Shown here piece after piece: positions 11,205-24,060 of a stretch of DNA of 64,000 bases (within the stretch, counting starts at the first letter, position 1; every line of letters starts with the position of its first letter). This DNA is from Rhyacophila brunnea (Eukaryota > Arthropoda > Insecta > Trichoptera > Rhyacophilidae). Location of the stretch: contig JAGYXB010001055.1 of NCBI GenBank assembly GCA_022495005.1, positions 350,489 through 414,488 of the forward strand. The letters run 5' to 3'. Under the pieces are notes generated by a model that saw only the letters and a program-made list of their open reading frames with translations, was not told the DNA's origin and did no database searches. A program made the position numbers and the translations under genes.

Positions 11205-13613
11205 GGGCCCGCTGAAGAGCCCGCCGTTCAAATATAATTTAGTATAAAAAGGACCTCGGCGTCGTAACTACGTCAATTTAAATCGATCTTTTCGCAAAAA
11301 TCACTAATCATCGGAGATTTTATTTCAAGAAATATTATTATTATTACTGATAATTTCTGCCGCGCGGAGAATTATTATTATTTTATGAACACCTGCGACA
11401 TGAAGCCGATCAGAAAACAGGGCTGTCAAAATAATATTAAGCATTCATATTTTTTAAATGTTAATTTCATCATGGTTTTTAATCAAACCTGTGCAAGTAC
11501 GTACTGATAACTTGGGTGGATTTTGTAGCAAACATACTATTGATATATATACGGGTATATTATTATTATAACCCAATTCAAATTGAACATAGGTTGATAC
11601 TCAAATACTATTATAGTATGTTTATGATTTCGAGAAAATAATACGATGGTATAATTAATCCATATCAATTATTTGAAAACATTACATTCGCACTTTGCAT
11701 AAAATTACAAACACATTCGAAGTTTGCCGCACACGTACAGACCACGTGATATTTGTTTACGCAAAATCGTCGCTTTTCAAAATGGCGAATTTGATTACCA
11801 GATTTTACTGCGATGAATCAGTATGTTCCTTTTGTCTTTTTTTTATTCGTAGGTTTGTTTACTATGTACACCGAGAAATTTCCATTTATAAACTCGGAAA
11901 CGATTTTTACAGAAGAGTTTTGGAATATAATGCAACCAAAACTGGAAAAAATTCTATCATGGGTGTTGACTTCCTGAATTAGTTAACCCCAGGTCCATGC
12001 CACTACGTGAACCACAGTGGATATTAAGCCATTTCCACACTGGCAACCTGGCATTAAATTTTACGATACTTACCATAATTGCTTAAGAATTTTACAATAA
12101 TTATCGTAAAATCTAACGAGGTTGCCAGCAACTTGTTGCCAGTGTGGACTCGGCATTAGATGCACAAAACTTAAATAATATATATTATAAATAAAAATTT
12201 AAAATTATAAATATATATTATGATTTATGTCTTCGACAGCCCTGATGAAATAAATGTGAAATATGAGTCGGATCAGTCACAGAGCAAATTTATTAACACA
12301 AACAACTTTGACACGACCTTTTTATATTAACTAGTAGACCAGATATTATGGACCACATGTTAAAAAATCATATTTTCAATTCTCAAGGCCAATTCTGTAG
12401 AACGTCCTCTTAAGGCCTTGAGAATTGAAAATATGATTTTTTAACATGTGGTCCATAATATCTGGTCTACTAGTTAATATAAAAAAGGTCGTGTCAAAGT
12501 TGTTTGTGTTAATAAATTTGCTCTGTGACTGATCCGACTCATATTTCACATTTATTTCATCAGGGCTGTCGAAGACATAAATCATAATTTATATTTATAA
12601 TTTTAAATTTTTATTTATAATATTTATTATTTAAGTTTTGTGCATCTAATGCCGGGTCCACACTGGCAACAAGTTAATTTGCTGGCAACCTCGTTAGATT
12701 TTACGATAATTATTGTAAAATTTCTTAAGCAATTATGGTAAGTATCGTAAAATTTAATGAGGTTGCCAGCAACTTGTTGCCAGTGTGGAAATGGCTGGTG
12801 TGGTTCACGTAGTGGCATGGACCTGGGGTTAGCTAATTCAGGAAGTCACCACCCATGATAGAATTTTTTCCAGTTTTGGTTGCATTATATTCCAAAACTC
12901 TTCTGTAAAAATCGTTTCCGAGTTTATAAATGGAAATTTCTCGGTGTACATAGTAAACAAACCTACGAATAAAAAAAAGACAAAAAGGAACATACTGATT
13001 CATCGCAGTAAAATCTGGTAATCAAATTCGCCATTTTGGAAAGCGACGATTTTGCGTAAACAAATATCACGTGGTCTGTACGTGTGCGGCAAACTTCGAA
13101 TGTGTTTGTAATTTTGTGCAAAGTGCGAATGTAATGTTTTCAAATAATTGATATGGATTAATTATACCATCGTATTATTTTCTCGAAATCATAAACATAC
13201 CATAATAGTATGTATTTGAGTATCAACCTATGTTCAATTTGAATTGGGTTATAATAATAATATACCCGTATATATATCAATAGTATGTTTGCTACAAAAT
13301 CCACCCAAGTCATCAGTACGTACTTGCACAGGTTTGATTAAAACCATGATGAAATTAACATTTAAAAAATATGAATGCTTAATATTATTTTGACAGCCCT
13401 GTTTTCTGATCGGCTTCATGTCGCAGGTGTTCATAAAATAATAATAATTCTCCGCGCGGCAGAAATTATCAGTAATAATAATAATATTTCTTGAAATAAA
13501 ATCTCCGATGATTAGTGATTTTTGCGAAAGATCGATTTAAATTGACGTAGTTACGACGCCGAGGTCCTTTTTATACTAAATTATATTTGAACGGCGGGCT
13601 CTTCAGCGGGCCC
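11205..13613. repeat. 2.4-kb near-perfect palindrome flanked by TTAA (foldback element)
   Basis: The left arm (11205-12390) is repeated in reverse complement as the right arm (12413-13613), with a loop of about 22 bp. The two arms differ only by a handful of substitutions and short indels, for example about 13 bp missing from the left arm near 12050. The outermost bases are GGGCCCGCTGAAGAGCCC, and TTAA sits at both outer edges (11201-11204 and 13614-13617), the target site of piggyBac-type elements. Each arm holds a smaller inverted repeat with CCACACTGGCAAC ends. No recognised protein. Could be a foldback transposon or a recent inverted duplication; transcription would yield a long hairpin RNA. 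Confidence 0.85.
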
Positions 13614-13617
13614 TTAA

Positions 13618-16600
13618 AGCCAATGAAGTAGTTCATGTATATAATAATAATAATGTATCAGTTATCTATTATTTTTCATCTTACGTGTTAATAAATGATA
13701 ATTTTATCATAATATTATACGTCATCGCGTATTACGGGACAACCAGTTATTATGCACGTGTAGTGCTATGGAACGGCGGGATCAACTTTATATAAACATC
13801 TTTTATATTGAAACTGGCTTTATTAGAAAGTAATATATATTATTTATAATAGATTATGTTTTAGATTTAGACAATAAATTGTTAACAGTCTGATTATGAA
13901 TGCAGTCGATGCGTCCTTCTTTAAGGTTGAGTTAAAACTCTACAATAATATGATTAATCTTTTCTAGTTATCACAACCATACTATTAAAACAAAACAAAA
14001 AACAAACAATCGATTCTAAAGTTCAGTAATAAATATATATTTATTTGTTTATTAGGTAATCTGAGAATATGTCACGTAAAAGTAAAACTAAATGTTAAAT
14101 TATTATTATACCTAGCAATATCTCATGAATTTAATTACCATCGCACCCAAGCAGGCAGCAAAGACAACTCAAGTTTTGCAAAAATGTTTTACCAAGGGCC
14201 AAAATTACTGAGTATATCTGATTCTTCCACCAATTTAATGTGTTTTTTTTATGGTTTTACCGTTATGAAAAGCGATTTGTAGTGGTATTATTAATTTCTA
14301 GCATTGAAACAGGCATTGTAACAAAAAATGCTAATAAGCTATGATATACGAATATGATGATACTGTAGAATGAATTACATCTATCCAAAACCAATAATAA
14401 TAATTAATTGTTGTTATTTATGTCAAACGATACAATTTTTGAAAATCTCATATTTGGAATATTCTTTGATTATAGTTTTATTCCGATATCATAAATAATA
14501 ATATATGTACATAACATCATCGATGTTCTTTGGCGCCATGAACCAATACTATCTAAGTACTAATTTATTATCGGTGCGTTTTTTTTCAATATGACATAGG
14601 ACGTCGATAATCTCTAAAATCATGACAAAGTACCTCATGGCCGTGGGGGCTGAAACGGACCCCTAGGCCAGGATGTTTGATGGGCCCTCGTGCATATCGC
14701 TAAGGTTAAGCGCAGTGTGATGTTCTACACTAGTGTTCCCTAAATGGTATTCCTCAAGGAACCCCAAGGTTCCGCAAGGTGAAATTAAGGGCGTTCCATG
14801 TATATTTTAGTATTTTAAAATAAACCCACTTGATTTATTGAGTTGTCGGCACTCGGCATTGATAAAGCACTGATCGCGACCTCTTTTCGTGGTAGTCAAT
14901 TAACATGCAACCCTTCTATATATGTGATAAATAGCCATTTCTAGTAGTCTGGAAACACACTAAAATAATTTAAATAAATTTCTGCACATGAATTATTATT
15001 TAATTATACCATTAAGGCGATATATCAGTGAAACGGCAAATAATTTTCAACTATATGCGCGACGAAATTTTGGCCTCGCTGACTTTCGGAGAGAGAACGT
15101 CGAGCTGGGAACACGTCAATTTGTTTCGTGATGGCGACGGGGGTATTAATTCTTAAATCGTGTAAAGATTACTAAAAACTTTACCCATTTACATCAATAA
15201 ACAGAACATTAAATGGACGCATTTTGGATTTATACGACAAATTATATTTCGTTTGGCATGCGTCATTTGCACCCGCGCATCGCCTAGCCACGATCTTTTT
15301 AGACTGTGCCTCAACTGAGGTATGCCTTAATCATATCACTGCAAATTGCATCGCATATCCACATATTTGTAAATGTTAAAAGGTTTCCGGTAAAATAGCA
15401 CCGCAGGCGACTTTTTTTTACTATTAGAGCAACTTTGTTATGTGTGTTTATCCTATTTAACTGGTCGACCTGCTACGCAGGGGCCTCTCAAAGCCCGGGC
15501 CCCCAGGCTAGAACCCTGTCAGTCCCCCCTTGGGGGCCATGCAGTACCTGTAGTAGAATATAGTACCTATGCTATAATACGTTTGTTCTTTCATTACGTT
15601 TTACATTTACAATGTGCACCGAAACATTTCGCAACGTTTACCGGTATGTATGTGATTGATTTATTCACTTCATTGTTTGTCACAAAATAATGATACGTTT
15701 GAAGTACTAAATTATGCTACTGTGTTTGCTGAATCGTCATACTTTCACTTCTCATAATTCACTACTTATCATGTATCAGTGATAATAACATACTTATCAC
15801 ATCAGTTATTTTACTTATTACGTTACCATGCATTCATTGTTCATGTCATGTCATCTGTAAGCTACCTATGGTTTTATAATTATATTAATTGCGTATTATG
15901 GGAACACAGCCTGTAAAACTATGATTGCGTGACTATTAATAATCATTTAATCCTATGAGTTTTAAATTAATTGGTCTTTCGTGCTACTCTCATAGAGCGC
16001 GCTGTTCTGTAGTATGACTAAATGCAAAGTGGTTCACAATCGATATTATATAATATGTGTTTGTTGAATTGTAATTATTAATTGGTATTATAATAATTTA
16101 GAACGCTTGTTGGGTGGTGTTCTCTGAGTTATACGATCTGCTCGCCAAATATAATTAAATTACCGTTAACGGTCGGTTTATTGGCCATTCTTTTACTAAT
16201 CAATTTTATTTTCTGATTGTACCTACGATTCAAAAAATTAATGTATTTAATAAACCATTTCTTTTATTGAACGAATAATTCACAAGATTTGAGAATATAA
16301 CATTCCATATATTGGACATACATACTTGAAAATACCTCAGATATAATGTGATAATAACCCACTAGAAAAAAATCACATTTGAAAAAATACGATGCTCGAC
16401 GGTATTTTTACTAACATATCTGAGGTGTTTTTAAGTTACGTATGTTCAAATGAATATATGTTTTCAAATTTCACATTATATTATCAAGACTAAAAATTCA
16501 GAAAGTTCAACGTTTCTAAGCCATTTTAAAATTTAATGAGTGATAAACACGGTAAGTACCTACCTATTATATTCGCCATCGTCATAGGTGAGGTTGTTTC

Positions 16601-16805
16601 ATCAATCGTACCGGAGTAAACCATTGATCACAAAGACAGACTGATTATAATTGTGTCGTATTTATCATCACTCATCACTCGTCAGCATCAATATAGCAGC
16701 TATGAAATAAGTCCTAAACCCATTTACTATGTTGGATCACAATGAAGATTTTTGTTTTCATTTTCCCATATGTTTGAACACATCCAATAGACATACCTAA
16801 TATTT
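13618..16805. other. AT-rich intergenic DNA after the palindrome
   Basis: Only the GC-ended repeat at 14638-15543 is recognised here. A pair of inverted words (CATACTTGAAAATACCTCAG near 16,320 and CTGAGGTGTTTTTAAGTTACG near 16,420) suggests another small foldback. Confidence 0.45.
14638..15543. repeat. GC-ended interspersed element, longer copy
   Basis: Shares its first about 330 bp (ATCGCTAAGGTTAAG, AGTGTTCCCTAAATGG, GCACTGATCGCGACC) and last about 80 bp (CTGGTCGACCTGC...GGGGGCCAT) with 40058-40413. About 470 bp of extra AT-rich sequence lies between. Class unknown. Confidence 0.65.
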
Positions 16806-16988
16806 TATTATTGATTAATTTAATAAAACGCAATTTTTTAGTAGGTACTTATTCCAATTTTATTTAATAAATTTGGACCGGTTTTGTCCTCGTCAAAGGG
16901 AGGGACATTTGCCGGTTCAAATTTATTAAATAATAAAAGTGGAATAAGTACTAAAAAAAATTGCGTTTTATTAAATTAATCAATAATA
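16806..16988. repeat. Short foldback MITE
   Basis: Two arms of about 75 bp, starting TATTATTGATTAATTTAATA, pair around a central GGACCGG...CCGGTTC core. AT-rich, non-coding, about 180 bp. Confidence 0.75.
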
Positions 16989-17012
16989 CAATGCAGTTCC
17001 ACCATGAATTAA

Positions 17013-17600
17013 ATACCGTTGAGTAGAAAGGTGCAAAGTACCAAAAATACAAAAACCATATTTTACATGGAATGGGTGCCAAGTACTATCATGTGTTAAA
17101 TTGCAAAAGAGCTATAATGGGTCCAGAAGTATAGAAAACATTTTATGATCGATCAACAAATGGCAGTGCCCCGTGTGTACCTACACCATTTTTTTTTATA
17201 ACGTAAGTATAACGTAAGTATAAGCAGCACTCGAAATGGAGAATTTTACGAACCGGAGCGCTCGGTAATGTTATGAAAATATTAACACAGTTATCTAATT
17301 TTATGTGTTTTATAAAAAATAAGTGTGTGATTTTTGGTTATATTATGGCCATTCCAGCTCAAATGGTAAAATTATTTTTTCCATGAGACGGAACAACAAT
17401 GTTGCCGATTTTACGACCCGGAACGGCGCTCCGGTGCGTTCCGGTCCATTTCGAGCCCTGAGTATAAGTATTGTAACATATTAAGCGTAATATCGGAGCT
17501 GCATTGTAAGTTTATTGAAAAAAAAAATTAATAAGTAAATGTTTTTCTTAATTTCCCACACTTGATTTTTGGGACATAGCACCTTTCTACTCAACAGTAT
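17013..17600. mobile_element. Inverted-repeat element with a nested insertion
   Basis: Ends ATACCGTTGAGTAGAAAGG and its reverse form CCTTTCTACTCAACAGTAT, about 590 bp. Within it 17225-17460 has its own inverted ends (CTCGAAATGGA...TCCATTTCGAG) with ACCGGAGCGC cores, so a second element probably inserted there. Confidence 0.65.
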
Positions 17601-19008
17601 TCAATTGACAATTAACACAAAAAATAAATTAATATTTTATTGTGTACCTACTGACGATTGTATTTAAATGTATGACTTCGACTTCTTTATGGTGTTGTGT
17701 AGTGGAATCCAGCGTTCTTATCTATCATTTTTGAGTCGGCATCTAGCTTTAAAAATTCGCATCTGGCATATGGCGTTAAATCTAGCGTAGGTATATCGAC
17801 GTAGGAAACAGCTTAAAACTTTTCATAAATAAGCTAGAATATTACACAGCTTTTACTTGATAATCAAAATGCTGTCTATACGTTAAGTACCTATATCTTT
17901 CCAATAAAATAAATTTTATGTGTTATTATGTAACAACAACATTTCGTATTTGAATTAATTTTTAGCTGTATGACTTAGGTACTCGTATTTATTAGTTGTG
18001 ATTTGTGAAACATTCAATCTTTGTTTATGTGATAAATGTCACGTATTTTTTGAAATGCTAGTTTCTAGCTAGAAATTTAATTTAATTTTCAGAAAATCTA
18101 GCAGTTTTTTTCTGCCGTCTAGGTTATTTTTTACCCTATCTGACATATTTTTGAGAATGAAAATTGGCAACACCGAGTGGGACAATCCTGGGGTTACCAG
18201 ACCTTGGCATATCGAAGTTATGGTAATATTATCTATTGTCTTGTCTTGCGAAAACATAAACATAATCCAACATTTTACACTTGTAATATTGAGATGCCCT
18301 ATGCAAGCTCCCGGTGCATTTGCACTCGATGCCCTGCGGCAACCTTGAAAATGAATAGCTCGATCACAATGCGATTGAACCAGAGAACTATCTGGTCTGT
18401 GGATTGAACAAATTGTTTCTTTGCACTCTGCAGAAATATTTTAATTCTCGGGTAGGTACCTGGTATTGGCAAATTATTATGCAGCAGAAAAATCGCATCT
18501 TTGCCACTAGTGACTAGTAGGTATAATAATATGATGTAAGTATATATTAACTATCTATAAAGGTACCTATCTATAATCATAATCACTGTATTATTTGCGT
18601 GTAGCATGTAGGTACTAAACATACATATTAAGTAAGTATATCCTAAGTACTATCGTGACCAATTCGGTAGGTATCTACATAAAAATTGATGCAAATAAAA
18701 CAATAAAATCAGTATTGCTTCCTGTTATAGTCAATTAGTAAGATACCAATGAAAAAACTGTCATTCACAAAAATATGCCAGATAGGTAATGAAATAACAT
18801 ATATGACAGAAAAATACCAGATTTTCTCAGGATAAAAAATAAATGGTTTTTACGAGAACACTAACTAAAGAATCTAAAACTGAGACTGTTTAAACATTGA
18901 ATGTACAAAATTTGGTTATCACTAGGGATGAAGTATCGAAAGAAAGCATGTAAGTATCAATGTATTGGTAAGGTACGAAAGCACTGTTGCCAACTTAACT
19001 GTCTGTGC
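17601..19008. other. AT-rich intergenic DNA
   Basis: No repeat pair or gene recognised; rich in TAGGTACCTA-like words around 18,450-18,680. Confidence 0.5.
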
Positions 19009-19445
19009 CAGTGTTGCCATCTTTTGTCATCGAATTATAGTACGGGGTCTAAAAAATTATAGTATTTCCGCTAAAAATATAGTACTTGTCATCTGTTGAA
19101 AGTGTATAGGATTTTTATTTTTTTCCAAAAAAATAACAAATTGAGAAAATCCGCGGCCTTTTTTTATTTGGATAACCTCTTCTGGCACAAAATGCTTACC
19201 GGCAAATTGAATAAAATAAATTTTAAACCGAAGTCGAAAGGCTTTTTTTACCTCTTTTTTTTTGATTCGCCAAATTTGCTTCTATTGTAAAATTATAGTA
19301 ATTAGCACGAATTTATAGTACTGACATATCGAAATTTTAGTACTTTCTGCGTATTTTTTCCGATATTGGAAATTATAGTATTTTGGGCGTTTAATATCGT
19401 ACATAGTACGCGTACCAAAATTATACTACATATCTACAAATACTG
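19009..19445. repeat. Repeat with CAGTGTTGCCATC end, copy 1
   Basis: About 440 bp, studded with AATTATAGTA motifs, reading CAGTGTTGCCATC at the left and TACTGG at the right. Copy 2 follows after only about 11 bp in the same orientation. Confidence 0.6.
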
Positions 19446-19456
19446 GTTTGTACTAA

Positions 19457-20638
19457 CAGTGTGACCATCTTTTTAAAGTAGAAAGTACAGAGCCTCCAAA
19501 ATTATGGTATTTGGGGAAAAAATATAGTACCTACGCGCTGTTGAAAATGTATTGGTTTTTTGTTTCTCAAAAAAAAAAAAATCGGTGTGTGTACTTCTGT
19601 ACTTTGGCGTAACAAAACAAAATAAGCAGTTACCTGGGTCTATTAATATTACAGTGGATTAGGTTGATGAAAACGTACGCGATTCATCGGTGTCTCATAT
19701 AGCAAATGATAATTTATTGTAATTTAATTATTTTTATAATCGAGCGGTTATAATCGATTCAGAAGTGCCCATGATGAATTAATAAAAAATCAAATTTTAA
19801 TATATTTTTTGATTTATCTACCAACTCAACATTCACAAAATTTATTTATTTATTGATATATAATTTTACTCATAAATAATACTTACATAAAGATAGCCTC
19901 AAATCTTGATACACAATGTTTACAATGAAAAATATACACTCCAATATAAATAAAGTTTTATGAATATAAATTAACAGTGTAGAATGTTAGTCTCCATAAA
20001 TTTGTTTATAAACATAAATATTTATAACACAATGTTGATTTATGTTTACAACACGTGCTGTTTACTTGGTTGTATTGGACGACTAACTAACTGACACTAT
20101 GCGCATGCGCACGTACCCCTGAGACCGAAATGAATATAATCATAATAATAAATTATGTGTTGCATCGACGTGTGCAACTTCCGTCACACCTCAAACGTGT
20201 TCCGTTCCATCGGCGCGCGCAACTTTGTCACACGCCAAAAATACACTCTGATCTGTTTTACCAAACGCGCAAAAAGAAGCATAACTTCAAAAATAACGAA
20301 GAATTTGAGAAACTCTGAGACCCCTTTTTATTTAGGTACCTCTTCCGACCAAAAATGTTAAACGAAGAATTCAAGGAATTTCATTTTAAACCAAAGTCAA
20401 GGGATTTTTTTTCGTTTTTCGAGCAATTCTTTTCAAAATTCTCCAAATCATTGCGAAATTATAGTACTTTTCACCAATTTATCGAACGGAAATATCGAAA
20501 TTTTAGTATTTTTTACAAATTTTTCCGATATTCAAATTATAGTATTTTCAATTTTGGGTTTTATATCGTACAGTGGTATAGTCCGCGGACCAAAATTATA
20601 GTACAATTACTATAATTATAGTACGGTTAGCAACGCTG
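19457..20638. repeat. Repeat with CAGTGTGACCATC end, copy 2, carrying an insertion
   Basis: Same order of motifs as copy 1 (AATTATAGTA, TCGAAATTTTAGTA, TTTTTCCGATAT, TTTATATCGTAC) but split by about 700 bp at 19588-20290. Ends TTAGCAACGCTG, the rough reverse complement of the left end. The short ORFs here are chance frames. Confidence 0.6.
19588..20290. repeat. Inserted repeat related to intron 13 sequence
   Basis: Begins GTGTGTGTACTTCTGTACTTTGG and ends near ACGCGCAAAAAGAAGCATAAC. Both ends have relatives at 49300-49380 and 49745-49825, so it is an interspersed element of unknown class. Confidence 0.55.
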
Positions 20639-22391
20639 GTTATTATTACATTATATTCGGAACAGCGCATAACGCAGTCCCGTCACCCAAAAATTACACG
20701 TCCGAGCTTATTAGCCATTAACCAATAAGGATAATCGCACTCGCAAGAGTCGTAAGGGCTTCGCCTTGGGGGACCCGCCTTTATGATCACGGTCCCCTAC
20801 GCTTTTATCGTCCATGATTTTCAACTGGAACTGGCCAACGTTGGGAATTTAATAACATCTATCTGCGTTGTGCATATTATGCGTTTATTGGGATGCGCGC
20901 GCAATGCCCTCTAGTGACTATATAAATAAGCAGTAACCTATTTTATTATTTTCGTCAATATGAGCAGTTTTGTATGAAGATGTTTTAATTATTTCATCTA
21001 GAACTTTTCTGTTTTATATTATACTTAGTATAATATTATATTATATAATGTAGTATAATAATTATAATATACGTAATCGTCATAAAAAAGCCGGAGAGCA
21101 CAATAATCCCGGTAAAAACCACCAATTTTCCGAATTGCAAGTATGTTTCTCGAGTAATCAATCAGTCGTCAATTTTAAAAATTCGCTGAAAAATCGCGAC
21201 TTGAATATCCCAGTGAACATTATTAATTCATTGACCAAAAGAGCAAAAAAATGCTCTCGACTTTAATTCTGATTGAATCACGAGAATAAGTTTCGGGAAA
21301 GTATTCCGGAATTTTCTTTAAAACACGTTTGCAACCACCTACATTTATCGACTCATGTCCAAGACTTTACTTTTTAATTTGGTCTATATTTCTCCATGGC
21401 TGCCTCCTAAAGGGGGTCTCTATGGCAGTTTTATTTTCCTAAAAATGTGTTACCCATGTTCGTTACTTGTTCTGGATCTGGAAGAGTTTTGACTTTTCTA
21501 TACGCGACCTCCGGATTTAGAAACTAATATTTTACCACGTCGGTCGGCGCTTTCAAAACCATTTTTGCCATTTTCAAAACATGGTTTCAGATTATTACAT
21601 TCGAGCTAGCACTCCACACGAGGGCTTCCTAACTGTTATTTTACCAGTAGGTAGTAGGTATCCAATACCTACCTACAATTAAGAACATATTGCAAAATTT
21701 CGCAATAAACTTCCATACTTTTAATTTAAACGAAAAAACTACCTACACAATTTATGGTTACTTAACTACTTGGGTAGCAGGTGACAAGTTGCTCTAGTAG
21801 TGCAGGCAGGGAACTCTTTTCTGTGGGGACGTTCGTTCTTCCCATAACTTGACCATTTCTTATACTAATTCAAGCACTTATAATGTAACTCATAGCCGGG
21901 TACCGATAACATGCTTATTATCAGCAATAATATTATCAGTGCATAAAATTGATCTGCTATATGTATTGCTTAACGTTTATCAACACTTTATTGTGGGCGC
22001 ACCTGGCCTACACTCACTTCAGTATTATATGATTTATGTATCTTTGTGGTTATGCATTTCACAAATTTATTTACAAGCATATTAACTAAATTTGAAGTGT
22101 CTTGTTTATAAACAATTTTCACCTGACTGTGAAAAGTGGGTAAGCAATACCAATCGTCATCCAGTTCCAGCAAAGTTATTGACTGTCAATTGAGTCAGTC
22201 GACCTCATACTAGACGTATTCTTCATAAAGATACTTGCGTAATTGCAGACCGGTTGGCCACACAGATATCTCGTACGTACTGTAGCGAACAGATCTGAGA
22301 ATAATTGTAGGGTGACCGATAGAAAATTCCATTTATTGTAAAATACCACCCTTGTTTTACATTACAACGTCCGAGGTCGCTTTGGTATACA
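20639..22391. other. Intergenic DNA, nothing recognised
   Basis: GC-richer at 20,690-20,900, otherwise AT-rich. No coding signal. Confidence 0.5.
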
Positions 22392-22455
22392 GTCGAACTT
22401 GGTTATTACGAGGAAGATGGGACCGACTGAATTTGCTCTTTATAAGCATTACTAG
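22392..22455 (+). repeat. CAGTCGAACTTGG repeat end, copy 1
   Basis: CAGTCGAACTTGGTTATTAC plus GAGGAAGATGGGACCGACTG; a near-identical stretch is at 61972. Looks like the terminus of a pogo-like family. Partner end not found. Confidence 0.5.
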
Positions 22456-22868
22456 TTATATATCGTAGATAAATTGTGTTTTTAAATGAGCGGTCACATA
22501 ACACAAAAAGTCGCAATTCAAACAAAATTATACAATTAGAATTTTCCCCCGAAACAAGCATGGCATTCATAAACTGCAAAAGAAGTTGTTTATTGTAATG
22601 AACGCAGGTAGGTACCTACTGACTTCAGCTTGGATTTTTTTACATGAAATTTCAACCATATCCGTGGAGGCTTTCAATTAATTACAATAAGACCACTCCT
22701 GTCCAACTGCATTGTAGCAAGGCCGTGGCACGAAACTGTTGGTCATTCTTCGAATGCAATTTAGTAACTTGTACGTATACAGTTCGCCGTATCACACTTC
22801 ACCATGAAATGTTGTATCGGAAATATAATATGGCCATATATTAAAGACCGTACTACGTCGGTCGTATA

Positions 22869-24027
22869 CAGGGTTGCCAGACGTCCCTATGGCCATCCTC
22901 CCACGGCACAACTGAAGTCCGACGGAACTGAAACTAAAATTCCAGCCAGTATCTAGCTAATGTATTTCAATGGCGGCTCGCTGACGGCGAGACTGGAATC
23001 TCTCAGCTTCAAAACGGTCGCGAAGAGACGCGACATGCTAGTCGCGCGGTCTTTTTTTAGTTTTTAGTTTCCAGTCACCGTAAAACAGTGGTACCAACAT
23101 CATTAGATTCGGTGAAAAATCATATTTTCTTACCAAAATTGGTCGCACTGCGAACATGTGTAATGCTATAAAAATCATTAACAACCCAAAATGTAAAAAG
23201 TACAAGATAAGCAAAATTGAAATAACTTAATTCTATTCGAATAAACGCAGCAGCGTACGTGTTGTCAGTTTTTGTACAAAACAGCTGATGGTTCAGTTTG
23301 ACAGTTTGAGGTTATGTGATTATTATTTCAAGTGGCTTTAGTAGCGCCGTGTGCGAAGCATCACATTGGCCAGTTTATGAGTTCCTTCACAAACCAGTTC
23401 TGTCAGATTTCAGTTGCGCCGTGGGAGGAGGGCCTATATGAGCGGGATTGTCCCGAGTTCAACAGACAAATCCCGAGTCCCGCATTGTCTCTGAAAATGC
23501 CGACTTAATAAAAATTGTAAATGCAAAAAATGTACGTATAGAATAGTTGGAGGCTATCGTAGACATCCTGGCGTACCACCATTTATGAATATGACTGAAG
23601 CAAGCGAGAAAAAAACAATAGATGAGAAATGGATAATATTTTTTAAAGATCATTCCGCTTGCAATAATTTGTAAAGTATAAAATTGTAGCCCACATACTC
23701 TCAATTCCACATTCCAATGCAATTTGAGAAAGAACATTTTGATTTAATGAGTGCAGCCTGTAGAAAAGAGAGAAACAGATTATTATTAAAAACCGTAGAA
23801 GCTGAGTTTCTAATCAATATATTTTAATAACTGTGATTCCTGCGGATTATTATGTGACTATTTTTTATATGTTCTCTTCTGTATACATAATATGTACTTG
23901 TTTACATTTATATTATAATTTAATTGAAATTGTGTATTTTTTCTTAATTCTTTAACTTCTTTTGTTTTTTTGGTCGTTCGAAATAATGAATATCCCGATC
24001 TGTGATTTTGGAAATCTGGCAACATTG
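22869..24027 (+). mobile_element. Decayed hAT transposon, split by a second element
   Basis: Ends are CAGGGTTGCCAGACGTCC and a reverse-complement-like TCTGGCAACATTG; flanks GTCGTATA (22861-22868) and GTTGTATA (24028-24035) are an 8-bp duplication with one mismatch. At 23730-23826 the plus strand encodes a short SAACRKERNRLLLKTVEAEF stretch that resembles the C-terminal dimerisation region of hAT transposases. The rest is full of stops. Confidence 0.7.
22891..23434. mobile_element. Inverted-repeat element inserted in the hAT copy
   Basis: 544 bp with about 40-bp terminal inverted repeats starting GGCCATCCTCCCACGGC, and TAT on both sides (22888-22890 and 23435-23437). No coding capacity seen. 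A 3-bp duplication fits Harbinger-like elements, but the class is an inference. Confidence 0.7.
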
Positions 24028-24060
24028 GTTGTATAATACTGACATAAAATGCATGTCTTA

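Noticed and set aside
23459..23737. 92-codon minus-strand frame
   Set aside because: Lies antisense to the decayed hAT; the plus strand carries the hAT C-terminal similarity.
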